From: Ga0077555 sp050187415
Lineage (GTDB): Bacteria > Pseudomonadota > Alphaproteobacteria > Rhizobiales > Hyphomicrobiaceae
Assembly: GCA_050187415.1 (NCBI GenBank)
Contig: JBFWXN010000014.1
Span: 22,936 to 86,935 of the forward strand
Length of the DNA: 64,000 nt
Direction: 5' to 3'
Translations under genes and position numbers: made by a program
The notes under the pieces: generated by a model
Told to the model about the DNA's origin: nothing
Seen by the model: only the letters and a program-made list of their open reading frames with translations
The model's database searches: none
Shown here: one piece after another, positions 36,177 to 44,142 of the stretch
How positions within the stretch are numbered: position 1 is the first letter of the stretch
How the letters are laid out: each line of letters opens with the position of its first letter

Positions 36177-37061
36177 TCAAAGCGGGCGCGGCGGCAGCTT
36201 CGTCACGGTCCCATAGCGATCGGACCAGAGGCCGGTGTCGTGCGTGAACAGCCGGGGTGGCTCGAGCAGCCGATGCGAGATGCTCGTCCCGTCGAGCGTC
36301 CACTCGACGTATCCGGATCGCGCAAACCCGCCGAAGCGCTTCAGCCACTTGGCAATGTTGACGAACGACGTGCACGGTGCCCAGACGATATCCATGCCCT
36401 GCCACGTCATGCGTCGGTAGACGTGCAGATGTCCGCAGGCAATCGCGCGGACGCCGCCTTGCAGGCACGTCTCGAGAAATTGCAGGCGCCCTTCGAACGG
36501 AATGCAGGATGTCGTTGCGCCCGGGTCCTCCGGATCGTCGACGAACGGCGGCATATGCATGAAGATGAGCACCGGACGGCCCCGACGCGTCGCCAGTGCC
36601 TCGTCGAGGAAGGCGATCTGCTCGGCCTCGTCGGACCGGCGGCTGGCAAACAGCGACGTATCGAGCCCGACCAGACGCCACGCCCCCACATCCTCCGTCC
36701 ACCACGTCGGCCCGAATACGTCGCGCCACGCGGCAATGCGCGCATCTGTCAGCGGTTGCTCGAGCCGCGAATGGGGTGGCGCCTCGCCGACGTCGTGGTT
36801 GCCGGGAATGATCCGCCAGCGTGTGCTGATTCGGCCCATTTCGGCCCGCGAGAAGGCGAGATCGGCGACCGCGGCGGGACCGTTGAACGAAACATCGCCC
36901 GAGTGCACCACCAGGTCCGGCGCCGCTTTCGCCACTTCGTCCGTGAGCACGCGGAAATTGTCGACGAAGTAGGCGTGCGTCTCCGACAGATGCGAGTCGG
37001 AGATCTGTGCAATACGGATGACCTCGCCCTTGCGAGATGATGCATCGTCTGTGTGGCTCAT
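36177..37061 (-). CDS. metallophosphoesterase (calcineurin-like, class III cyclic nucleotide phosphodiesterase type)
   Basis: A 294-residue enzyme. Metal ligands in order: QISDSHLSE, HSGDVSF, PGNHDVGE, MHMPPF and ACGHLHVYRRM. This is the CpdA-like architecture. Substrates may be cyclic nucleotides or other phosphodiesters. It converges with the DUF4337 gene, the stops lying 15 bases apart. No operon partner is clear; gapR lies upstream on the same strand. Confidence 0.85.
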   Translation of the reverse strand: MSHTDDASSRKGEVIRIAQISDSHLSETHAYFVDNFRVLTDEVAKAAPDLVVHSGDVSFNGPAAVADLAFSRAEMGRISTRWRIIPGNHDVGEAPPHSRLEQPLTDARIAAWRDVFGPTWWTEDVGAWRLVGLDTSLFASRRSDEAEQIAFLDEALATRRGRPVLIFMHMPPFVDDPEDPGATTSCIPFEGRLQFLETCLQGGVRAIACGHLHVYRRMTWQGMDIVWAPCTSFVNIAKWLKRFGGFARSGYVEWTLDGTSISHRLLEPPRLFTHDTGLWSDRYGTVTKLPPRPL

Positions 37062-37171
37062 AGGTGTTGGCCTCGCCGCCGCTCCGTCCGCTCCATGCTA
37101 ACGGTGGAAGGTCAGGCAGGCGAGGCCGCAGCAGGACGATCGAGCCGAGAAATTCCGCACGTGGCCTGTCG

Positions 37172-37471
37172 CTATTCCGCCGCGTCCAGCATCTCGTCGT
37201 CGGACGACATCGGCGCGGACGGATCAAACAGCATGCCGAGTGCGTGCAGATAGGTCTCCAGCACTGCATCCTCCTCCTGCCGCTCCGACTTCGAGCGTCG
37301 GCGGAGCGAGATCACCTTCTTCATGATCTTCGGATCGAAGCCCTCGGCCTTGGCCTCGAGGAATTTGTCGCGGATATCAGCCGCGAGCGCCTTTTTTTCT
37401 TCCTCGAGGCGCTCGATCTGCTCGATGTATTGGCGAAGTTGAGCCTGCGAGGTCGCCTGCAGTGTCGTCAT
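37172..37471 (-). CDS. gapR: GapR/DUF2312 family DNA-binding protein
   Basis: A 99-residue protein of the DUF2312 family, whose Caulobacter member GapR (89 residues) binds overtwisted DNA ahead of replication and transcription. LRQYIEQIERLEEEKKALAADI is a long coiled-coil helix, followed by KAEGFDPKIMKKVISLRR and the second helix, typical for the family. The ATG at 37471 with AAGG eight bases upstream is preferred over the GTG at 37480. An acidic tail follows. Confidence 0.85.
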   Translation of the reverse strand: MTTLQATSQAQLRQYIEQIERLEEEKKALAADIRDKFLEAKAEGFDPKIMKKVISLRRRSKSERQEEDAVLETYLHALGMLFDPSAPMSSDDEMLDAAE

Positions 37472-37639
37472 CGTGTCCACCTTCGATCACCTGACATTTA
37501 CCGGTACGCTTACGCGCACATTTGGCGTGATCAAGACTGCAGGCGCGCTCGCCCACCAAATCCACATGCCCCTTGCCTCGGTACCGGGATAACTTGACAG
37601 TGGTGTTTTCGCTCATGCCGCGCGCGAGGGAGACACGAC

Positions 37640-38722
37640 ATGCAGCCCGGCTTTCGCCCGCTCGAGGGCGTCAAGGTGATCGACGTCAGCCACGTCATTG
37701 CCGGACCATTCGCCACATTTCATCTCGCGCAGATGGGCGCCGACGTCTTGAAGGTCGAGAGCCCCGGCGGCGACGTCATGCGTCGCGGCGCACGCGGACC
37801 TCAAGCGTTCGCCGCCTTGAACGCGGGCAAGCGCAAGATCCGCCTCGATCTGTCGAAACCCGACGCACTGGCCCGCATCAAAGCCGAGATCGCCGGCGCA
37901 GACGTTTTCGTCGACAATCTGCGACCGGGCTCCAGCGAGCGGCTGGGCCTGGGATGGCAGGCGTTGAAGACCGTCAATCCACGTCTCGTCTACTGCTCGA
38001 TTTCGGGGTTCGGCCGCGATACGCCTCGGCCCGCCTATGACCACGTCGTCCAGGCCGCAACCGGCATGACGCTTGCTTCCGGCGCCGATACGGACCCACC
38101 GCAGAAAATCGGCTTTCCGCTGATCGACACGGGTGCCGGCATCATCGCCGCACTGGCCGTCGTAGCGGCCTTGCGCGAGCGTGATCGCCGCGGCGAGGGC
38201 ATGCTGCTCGACGTATCGATGGCGGGAGCCGCCTTGCAGCTCATGTATCCTCTCACCTGCGAGGCACTGACCAGTGGCACCCGACCGGTGCGCCAGGGCA
38301 GCCAGGCGTTCTCCGGAAGCCCCGCGGCCGACCTGTTTCCGACCCGCGACGGTGGCCAGATCGCCTTCGCAGCCAACACGCCGCGCCAGTTCATCGCCCT
38401 TCTCGGCGTGCTGGGAATCCCGGATGTCGCCGGCGACCCGGCCTTGTTCGACGAACCCCTCTCGGCCGATGCGCCGGCGGCATTCCTGCGGACAAGGGAT
38501 GCAACCGCGGTAAAACGGCTGCTCGCCGCCGCCACCCGTCAGCGCGATGGATCCGATATCGAGCGCCAATGTGCGGAAGCTCGCGTCCCCGCCGCCGTCG
38601 TGCGTCCGCTCGACGATTTCGTGCGGAAATCCGTCGAGACCGGCGCGCTCGCAACCGTCACCCTCGAGGATGAAGGCACCCGCATCGTGTCTCCCGGCCT
38701 TGGTTTCAAGGTCAGCCGCTGA
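37640..38722 (+). CDS. CaiB/BaiF-type family III CoA transferase
   Basis: A 360-residue enzyme. VIDVSHVIAGPFATFHLAQ, GADVLKVESPGGD and NLRPGSSERLG are family III signatures; PAYDHVVQAATG holds the catalytic Asp that forms the acyl-Asp/CoA intermediate. The enzyme moves CoA between carboxylic acids. The substrate cannot be told. It may serve aromatic or carnitine-type catabolism, like boxC near the window start, but is not linked to it. The ATG at 37640 follows GAGGGAG. Confidence 0.9.
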   Translation: MQPGFRPLEGVKVIDVSHVIAGPFATFHLAQMGADVLKVESPGGDVMRRGARGPQAFAALNAGKRKIRLDLSKPDALARIKAEIAGADVFVDNLRPGSSERLGLGWQALKTVNPRLVYCSISGFGRDTPRPAYDHVVQAATGMTLASGADTDPPQKIGFPLIDTGAGIIAALAVVAALRERDRRGEGMLLDVSMAGAALQLMYPLTCEALTSGTRPVRQGSQAFSGSPAADLFPTRDGGQIAFAANTPRQFIALLGVLGIPDVAGDPALFDEPLSADAPAAFLRTRDATAVKRLLAAATRQRDGSDIERQCAEARVPAAVVRPLDDFVRKSVETGALATVTLEDEGTRIVSPGLGFKVSR

Positions 38723-38810
38723 CGAGCAGTCGTGGCAATCGCCTGCCGGCCAGAAGTGGATTATGGCCCGGCTCCGAGTGTGCCGGCAACGAGCCCGTCC
38801 TCGAGCGAGG

Positions 38811-41036
38811 TCAAAGGAAGCTGTAAGGATCGATATCGACGGTCAGCCGCAGATCCCCCTTCACCTCGGGCAGGCGCGACAGCCACTCACGTATGTAGGC
38901 CTGCACGTCGATCTCGCGCGAGGCCTTCAACAGCAGCCGCCAGCGATACCGCCCGCGTATGACGGCAATCGGCGCCTCCGCGGGGCCCAGCACCTCGATC
39001 TGCTCAGCCGCAGGCGCGCGCCGTGCGATCTCGCGTGCCAGCGCCTGCGCCGCCTCCCGATGTCTGGCCGACACGATCAACGCCACCAGGCGCCCGTAGG
39101 GCGGCAACAGTGCCGCGTGCCGCAACTGGATTTCGTGATTGAGGAAGGCCTCGCGGTCGCTCGCCACAATCGCCTGCATGACCGGGTTGTCCGGCATGTG
39201 GGTCTGCACCAGCCCACGCCCCCGCGCGAACGAGCGCCCGGCCCGGCCCGTCACCTGGTGTAGAAGCTGGAAGGTGCGCTCGCCGGCACGCGGATCGGCG
39301 CCCTGCGCCAGCCCCAGATCGCCATCGACGACGCCGACCGTGGCCAGATCCGGAAAGTGATGGCCCTTAGCCACGATTTGCGTACCGATAATGATATCGG
39401 CATCGCCATTCTCGATCTTTTTGATGATCGCCCGCATCTCGGCCAGGCCGGGGATGAGATCCGATGACAGAATCAGCGTGCGCGCATCCGGCCAGCGCTC
39501 TGCCACCTCCTCCGCCACGCGCTCCACGCCCGGTCCGCAAGCGACCAGCGTGTCTTCATTCTCGCATTTGGGGCAGCGCTTCGGCAACGGCAGCGAAAAT
39601 CCGCAATGGTGGCAGTTGAGACGCCCGCGGAAGCGGTGCTCGACGAGCCAGGCAGTGCACTGCGGACACTCGATGCGATGCCCGCACGTTCGGCAGAGGG
39701 TCAGCGGCGCATACCCGCGACGATTGAGAAACAGCAACGTCTGCTGGCTTTTCGCGAGCGTCTCGTTCACGGCCTCGACCAACGGCGGCGCCAGCCACTT
39801 GCCGCGCTCCGGCGGCGTCTTGCGCATGTCGATCGCCGTGATCTCGGGCAACTCGGTGCCGTGGTAGCGCCCCGGCAGCAAGAGATGGCGATAGCGGCCG
39901 TTGCGCGCATTGACGTGGCTCTCGATCGAGGGCGTCGCGGACGCCAGCACGATCGGGAAATCGCCGATGTGCGCCCGCACGATTGCCATGTCGCGGCCTT
40001 GATAGTGGACGCGATCTTCCTGCTTGAAGCCCGGATCGTGCTCTTCGTCGATGACGATCAGCCCGAGATCGCGAAACGGCAGGAACAGTGCCGACCGAGC
40101 GCCGACGATGCAGCGCGCCTCGCCCGTGGCGGCAGCCTTCCACGTCCGTCCCCGATCCCCCGGAGACAATGCCGAATGCCATTCGGCCGGCGGCGCTCCG
40201 AACCGCGCCTTGAAGCGGTCCATGAACTGGCTCGTCAACGCGATCTCCGGCAGCAGGATCAGCACTTGACGCCCCTTGGCAAGGGCATGCGCCACCGCCT
40301 CGTAGTAGACTTCCGTCTTGCCCGAACCCGTCACGCCATCGAGCAGCGAAACCGAGAAAGCGTCGGCGTCTATGGCGGATCGCAGGGCATGCGCAGCCGC
40401 CGCCTGATCCGGCGAGAGCGCCACCTCGGCATGCCCATGCGAGGGCACCGCGAAGCGCTTCTCGGGGATCGCCGTCTCGACCAGGCAGCCCGCCTTGACG
40501 AGCCCGTCGACGACCCCGTTGGTGCAGCCGGCCTCCTGCGCCAGTGCCGACTTCGCGCGAACCAGACCGTCAGCCGCAATCTCCAGCGCACGGTGCCGCT
40601 CGGGCGTCATCCGGGGAGGCAATTGGGCGTCCGGCACGCTTGTTACGCCAAAGCGCGGCTTGACCGGCTCGAAGGCCGCCTGCGCGCTCATCATCATGCG
40701 CACGACCATGCCGAGCGGCCCGAGCGTGTAGCGCGCAACCCATTCCGCAAAACGCAACGAGGACACCGGCAGTGGCGGCACCTCCAGCCGCTCGGTGACG
40801 GCTTTCATCTTACGCGGATCGACCAGCTTGCCGTCACCGACCGGCCGGTCCCAGACAATGCCGATCCGAACCTGCGGGCCGAACGGAACCAGGACAAAAC
40901 ACCCCGGTTCCAGATGCACGTGGGCTGGCGCGAGATAGTCGTACGTCTGGTCGAGCGCCACCGGCAGCAGTACCGGCACTTGCGGGGCGCCATTCGCCCC
41001 GTTCGCCTCACCGTCGCGCTCGAGCAGGTCTTCCAA
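38811..41036 (-). CDS. priA: primosomal protein N' (replication restart helicase PriA)
   Basis: A 741-residue superfamily 2 helicase. Motif I GVTGSGKTE is at residues 234-242, motif II DEEHD follows, and the zinc-binding cluster is CRTCGHRIECPQC then CHHCGFSLP and CPKCE. Motif VI is QVTGRAGRS. PriA restarts collapsed replication forks by unwinding the lagging arm and loading DnaB. A TTG start at 41036 is supported by GGAAGG eight bases upstream. It is divergent from the transaldolase gene. Confidence 0.95.
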   Translation of the reverse strand: MEDLLERDGEANGANGAPQVPVLLPVALDQTYDYLAPAHVHLEPGCFVLVPFGPQVRIGIVWDRPVGDGKLVDPRKMKAVTERLEVPPLPVSSLRFAEWVARYTLGPLGMVVRMMMSAQAAFEPVKPRFGVTSVPDAQLPPRMTPERHRALEIAADGLVRAKSALAQEAGCTNGVVDGLVKAGCLVETAIPEKRFAVPSHGHAEVALSPDQAAAAHALRSAIDADAFSVSLLDGVTGSGKTEVYYEAVAHALAKGRQVLILLPEIALTSQFMDRFKARFGAPPAEWHSALSPGDRGRTWKAAATGEARCIVGARSALFLPFRDLGLIVIDEEHDPGFKQEDRVHYQGRDMAIVRAHIGDFPIVLASATPSIESHVNARNGRYRHLLLPGRYHGTELPEITAIDMRKTPPERGKWLAPPLVEAVNETLAKSQQTLLFLNRRGYAPLTLCRTCGHRIECPQCTAWLVEHRFRGRLNCHHCGFSLPLPKRCPKCENEDTLVACGPGVERVAEEVAERWPDARTLILSSDLIPGLAEMRAIIKKIENGDADIIIGTQIVAKGHHFPDLATVGVVDGDLGLAQGADPRAGERTFQLLHQVTGRAGRSFARGRGLVQTHMPDNPVMQAIVASDREAFLNHEIQLRHAALLPPYGRLVALIVSARHREAAQALAREIARRAPAAEQIEVLGPAEAPIAVIRGRYRWRLLLKASREIDVQAYIREWLSRLPEVKGDLRLTVDIDPYSFL

Positions 41037-41163
41037 GCGTCGCGCCTTCCGACTAGAACGTCACGGTCCGGGGCCGAATCGCCGTTTTGGACAAATCGGT
41101 AAATTCTAGCGCAATGTGCCGCTTTCGAGGCACCCCATATCGCGAACCTGGAGGGCCGGAATC

Positions 41164-41820
41164 ATGGACTTCTTCGTCGACACCGCCGACGTGACCGAAA
41201 TCCGCGAACTCGCCGCTCTCGGCCTTCTCGATGGCGTGACCACGAACCCCTCGCTGATCGCAAAGGCCGGCCGGGACTTCAAGACCATCATTGCCGAGAT
41301 CTGCGAAATCGTCTCGGGTCCCGTCTCGGCCGAGGTCGCGGCGCTCGACACCGAAGGCATGCTCGCCGAGGGCCGGACGCTGGCAAAAATCGCCAAGAAT
41401 GTCGCCGTCAAGGTGCCGCTCACCTGGGACGGCCTCAAAGCCTGCCGCACCCTGACGAGCGAAGGCACGATGGTCAACGTGACGCTCTGCTTCTCGGGCA
41501 ACCAGGCATTGCTGGCCGCCAAGGCCGGCGCCACGTTCGTATCGCCGTTCATTGGCCGGCTCGACGACATCGGCCTCGACGGCATGGATCTCATCCGCGA
41601 AATCCGCACCATCTACGACAACTACACAGCGATCGAGACCAAGATCCTGGCTGCCTCGATCCGCTCTGTGAACCACGTCCGGGACGCAGCCCTTGTCGGC
41701 GCCGACGTCGCCACTGTACCGCCAGCCACGCTGAAAGCGCTCGCCGCGCACCCCCTCACCGACAAAGGCCTCGAAGCCTTCCTCGCCGACTGGAAGAAGA
41801 CCGGACAGAAGATCATCTGA
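41164..41820 (+). CDS. tal: transaldolase of the small FSA/TalC family
   Basis: A 218-residue small class I aldolase; the Schiff-base lysine is Lys83 in VAVKVPLTWDG. The small family contains both fructose-6-phosphate aldolases and true transaldolases. Where E. coli FSA has Gln59 and Tyr131, this protein has Glu57 (SAEVAAL) and Phe129 (VSPFIGR), the residues of transaldolases, so transaldolase activity is more likely. It would belong to the pentose phosphate pathway. The start at 41164 follows GGAGGG. The longer frame to 41116 is not supported. Confidence 0.9.
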   Translation: MDFFVDTADVTEIRELAALGLLDGVTTNPSLIAKAGRDFKTIIAEICEIVSGPVSAEVAALDTEGMLAEGRTLAKIAKNVAVKVPLTWDGLKACRTLTSEGTMVNVTLCFSGNQALLAAKAGATFVSPFIGRLDDIGLDGMDLIREIRTIYDNYTAIETKILAASIRSVNHVRDAALVGADVATVPPATLKALAAHPLTDKGLEAFLADWKKTGQKII

Positions 41821-41900
41821 GGGCGCACGCGTCTCGCGCAGCTCGGCAGGCGCCCCGCAAGCCATGTGGCACATCGAACGCCGCACGCCGGACGCCGCGA

Positions 41901-42119
41901 TCATCCGAGAGCCGATCGGACCTCGGCATCGTCGGGAAATCGTCCCGTTTGCGCCTTCGAAAACACCAGACGGCCGTCAACGCGAATTTCAAAGACGCCG
42001 CCGCCGGATCGTCGCAGCGTCACGTCCGCGTTGGGATGGGATTTGACAATGACACTCTGCACCGCACGGGCGCGCTTGTCATAGCCTCACGCACCGCAGT
42101 ATTCGATCTCGACTTTCAT
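41901..42119 (-). CDS. SelW/Rdx-family selenoprotein, in-frame TGA (selenocysteine)
   Basis: A 72-residue thioredoxin-like protein of the SelT/SelW/SelH (Rdx) family. The frame from ATG at 42119 is open to TGA at 41901 except for one TGA at 42087-42089 (codon 11). Around it the translation reads MKVEIEYCGA-U-GYDKRAR, so codon 11 lies in the CxxU redox site; YCGAUGY equals the motif of animal selenoprotein W. After the TGA 61 codons continue with GGGVFEIRVDGRLVFSK and GRFPDDAEV, the hallmark of the family, so the TGA is not a pseudogene stop. GGGAGAAGGG lies before the ATG. It is shorter than most Rdx proteins (about 85-95), lacking the last 15-20 residues. It follows the hydroxyacid dehydrogenase gene by 102 bases on the same strand. 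Role: small redox protein (inference). Confidence 0.88.
42051..42080 (-). promoter_or_regulatory. candidate SECIS element after the Sec TGA
   Basis: Directly behind the TGA the message can fold GACA-GCGC / GTGC-TGTC with a GCCCGTGCG loop; the loop begins 16 bases after the TGA and its first base is G. Bacterial SECIS elements known to bind SelB have the apical loop about 16-37 bases after the UGA and a G in the first positions of the loop, so the place is right. Folding was done by eye; the two stem blocks are split by one and four unpaired bases. Confidence 0.5.
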
Positions 42120-42143
42120 CGGCCACCCTTCTCCCTTACCGCA

Positions 42144-42183
42144 CGGTGGCAGTCGAAATTCGGCTGCCACCGCCCATATGGGC
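42144..42183. promoter_or_regulatory. perfect stem-loop and palindrome between dehydrogenase and selenoprotein gene
   Basis: CGGTGGCAG and CTGCCACCG (42144-42152, 42164-42172) form a perfect 9-bp stem that continues as CGAA/TTCG after one wobble pair. Next to it GCCCATATGGGC (42172-42183) is a perfect 12-base palindrome. On the minus strand these lie after the dehydrogenase stop and 25 bases before the selenoprotein start. No T-run follows, so this is likely an operator, processing site or partial terminator. Confidence 0.5.
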
Positions 42184-42221
42184 ATAGTTGACCGTCCCGC
42201 AAGGATCAGTTGGGCCGCTAC

Positions 42222-43226
42222 TCAGCCAAATACGATCGAATTGACCGCATTTTCCTTGCGCGGCACCCCGTCGAACACCGAGAGCACGTTTTTGGCCGCT
42301 TCGACCGCCATGCGCTGCATCGATTCCGCAGTAACCCCGGCTATGTGCGGCGCCATGACGATGTTCGGCAGCTTGAAAAGCGGATTTTCCGTATCCGGCG
42401 GCTCGCGGTCGAACACATCGAGTGCGGCGGCCGGCAGTGTCCCGTCCGTGAGAGCTGCATGCAAAGCCAATTCGTCGATGATGCCGCCGCGCGCGGTCGA
42501 AACGAGATAGGCCGTCCGCTTCATTTTCTTCATTCGATCGGCATTGAACATGCCGATGGTCTCTGGCGTCTTCGGGCAGTGAATTGTGATGAAATCGGCC
42601 CTCGGCAGCGCCGCATCGAGATCGGAGACCGGCTCACAACCGGCAGCCGCAATCGTCTCGGATTTCACGTACGGGTCGTAGACGAGGACGTGCATCTCCA
42701 TGGCAAGACAGCGCTTCGCCGTCCGGGTGCCGATCCGTCCGAAGCCGATGATCAGCACAGTCTTTTCGAACATGTCGGTGGCGACGTTCTCGGGCTTCAG
42801 GCGGTCCGCCCAACGCCCTTCCGCAACCAGTTTCGTCAGTTGCGGACCCTTCCGGGCGAGCGTCAGCATGAACGTCATCGCCTGCTCGGCCACCGATGGA
42901 GAATTGGCGGTCCCAGCGATCATGACGGGAACCTTGTGCGCCGTCATGCGAGGAATATCGATGGCGTCATAACCGACGCCCGTCCGTGCGACGACTTCGA
43001 TGCCGTTCGAGGCCGCCAACTCGGCCTCGCCAAACGGGGTCCCGCCGAGGACAACCGCATGTACCGGTGCGTGCGACTTGAGCAGATCCTGATACTCCGC
43101 CCCTTTCATGAAGTAATTGAAGGCGATCGCCTCCACATCGTCGCGCCCGCGCAGGATTTCGATCCCGTCCGATCCCATGGAGTCAGTGTACAGCACCTTC
43201 TTCTTATTGGTCGTCATGCGCCTCAT
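42222..43226 (-). CDS. D-2-hydroxyacid dehydrogenase (phosphoglycerate dehydrogenase-like)
   Basis: A 334-residue NAD-dependent oxidoreductase. The dinucleotide motif is IIGFGRIGTRTAKRC; the catalytic set is the Arg in STARGGIID, the Glu in FDREPPD and the His in APHIAGVT. GVGYDAIDIPRMTAHKVPV is the usual linker region. There is no C-terminal ACT domain, so it is not a typical SerA. It would interconvert a 2-keto acid and the D-hydroxy acid. Start 43226 or 43217 (both ATG). It lies upstream of the SelW-type gene on the same strand. Confidence 0.88.
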   Translation of the reverse strand: MRRMTTNKKKVLYTDSMGSDGIEILRGRDDVEAIAFNYFMKGAEYQDLLKSHAPVHAVVLGGTPFGEAELAASNGIEVVARTGVGYDAIDIPRMTAHKVPVMIAGTANSPSVAEQAMTFMLTLARKGPQLTKLVAEGRWADRLKPENVATDMFEKTVLIIGFGRIGTRTAKRCLAMEMHVLVYDPYVKSETIAAAGCEPVSDLDAALPRADFITIHCPKTPETIGMFNADRMKKMKRTAYLVSTARGGIIDELALHAALTDGTLPAAALDVFDREPPDTENPLFKLPNIVMAPHIAGVTAESMQRMAVEAAKNVLSVFDGVPRKENAVNSIVFG

Positions 43227-43425
43227 CCCTGTCCAGCTCGAGCGTCATCAGTAGTCCGCCATTTGGCGGTCGCGCAAGCTTCGCCGTGACCCGAACGGCT
43301 GACCGATGCTCCGTGCAGCAACTTGGGGTGCATGACGAATCTACTTGTCGCGACCAAAATTTTGGCACACGCAGTTGTGATTGCAGCGCGTCGGAAGCAG
43401 GCCCGGGAGGTAAAGAGAGCCGCCG

Positions 43426-44142
43426 ATGGGTTGGATCGAGTACTGGGACGATAAGCCCACCATCTACGTCAACAGGCGACACAGGGAAGCACATTATCGA
43501 GGCGTGGCTGACGGCCTGATCGCCAATCTGGGCGATGGCTTTCCGGTCGTGCTCGACTATGGGTGCGGAGAAGCGTTGTTTGCAGGCGACGTCGCGCGCC
43601 GGTGCAAGTGGCTGTATCTCTGTGACGCAGCGCCAAACGTGCGCGCCGAGTTGCGAAGCCGGTTCGAGTCGATCGCGAACATCAGCGTCGTGGCGCCCGA
43701 GGATCTCGCAGCCCTGCCGGCAGGATCGCTTGACCTGATCGTGGCGAACTCCGTAATCCAATACCTCTCGACGGCCGAGACCGACCAATGCCTCGATGAG
43801 TGGCATCGCCTACTCGCGCCCGCGGGCCGCCTGCTAGTCGCAGATGTCATTCCACCCTCGGTCGGGCCCCTGACCGACGCCCTCGCGCTCCTCGATTTTG
43901 GCCGCCGCCAGGGCTTCCTTTTCGCCGCCGGAATAGGCTTGGTTCGAACGTTCTTTTCCAATTACCGGAAAGTGCGCGCATCCCTCGGCTTGCGGCAATA
44001 CGAAGCCGACGCGTTGATCGCCCGTCTCGCCGCGCACGGTCTCACCGCACGGCGACACTATCCCAACCTCGGGCACAATCGGTCGCGCATGGCCTTTATC
44101 GGCACGCGGGCCAATGCGGAGGTGCCGCCCCTGCATGTCTAG
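43426..44142 (+). CDS. class I SAM-dependent methyltransferase
   Basis: A 238-residue methyltransferase. The SAM-binding motif I VVLDYGCGEALFAGD is at residues 41-55, with motif IV-like LIVANSVIQYLS and a C-terminal helix-rich cap. The substrate is unknown. The ATG at 43426 follows GAGGTAAAGAG. Its last 8 bases overlap the start of the YfhO-like membrane protein gene, so the two are translated together and likely act on one lipid or glycan. Confidence 0.85.
   Translation: MGWIEYWDDKPTIYVNRRHREAHYRGVADGLIANLGDGFPVVLDYGCGEALFAGDVARRCKWLYLCDAAPNVRAELRSRFESIANISVVAPEDLAALPAGSLDLIVANSVIQYLSTAETDQCLDEWHRLLAPAGRLLVADVIPPSVGPLTDALALLDFGRRQGFLFAAGIGLVRTFFSNYRKVRASLGLRQYEADALIARLAAHGLTARRHYPNLGHNRSRMAFIGTRANAEVPPLHV

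Noticed and set aside
41864..42191. short plus-strand frames over the selenoprotein locus
   Set aside because: No family match; the minus strand has full Rdx motifs on both sides of the TGA.
42222..42224. TGA end of the hydroxyacid dehydrogenase as a second Sec codon
   Set aside because: The sequence after the TGA has no conserved continuation and the protein is already full length.
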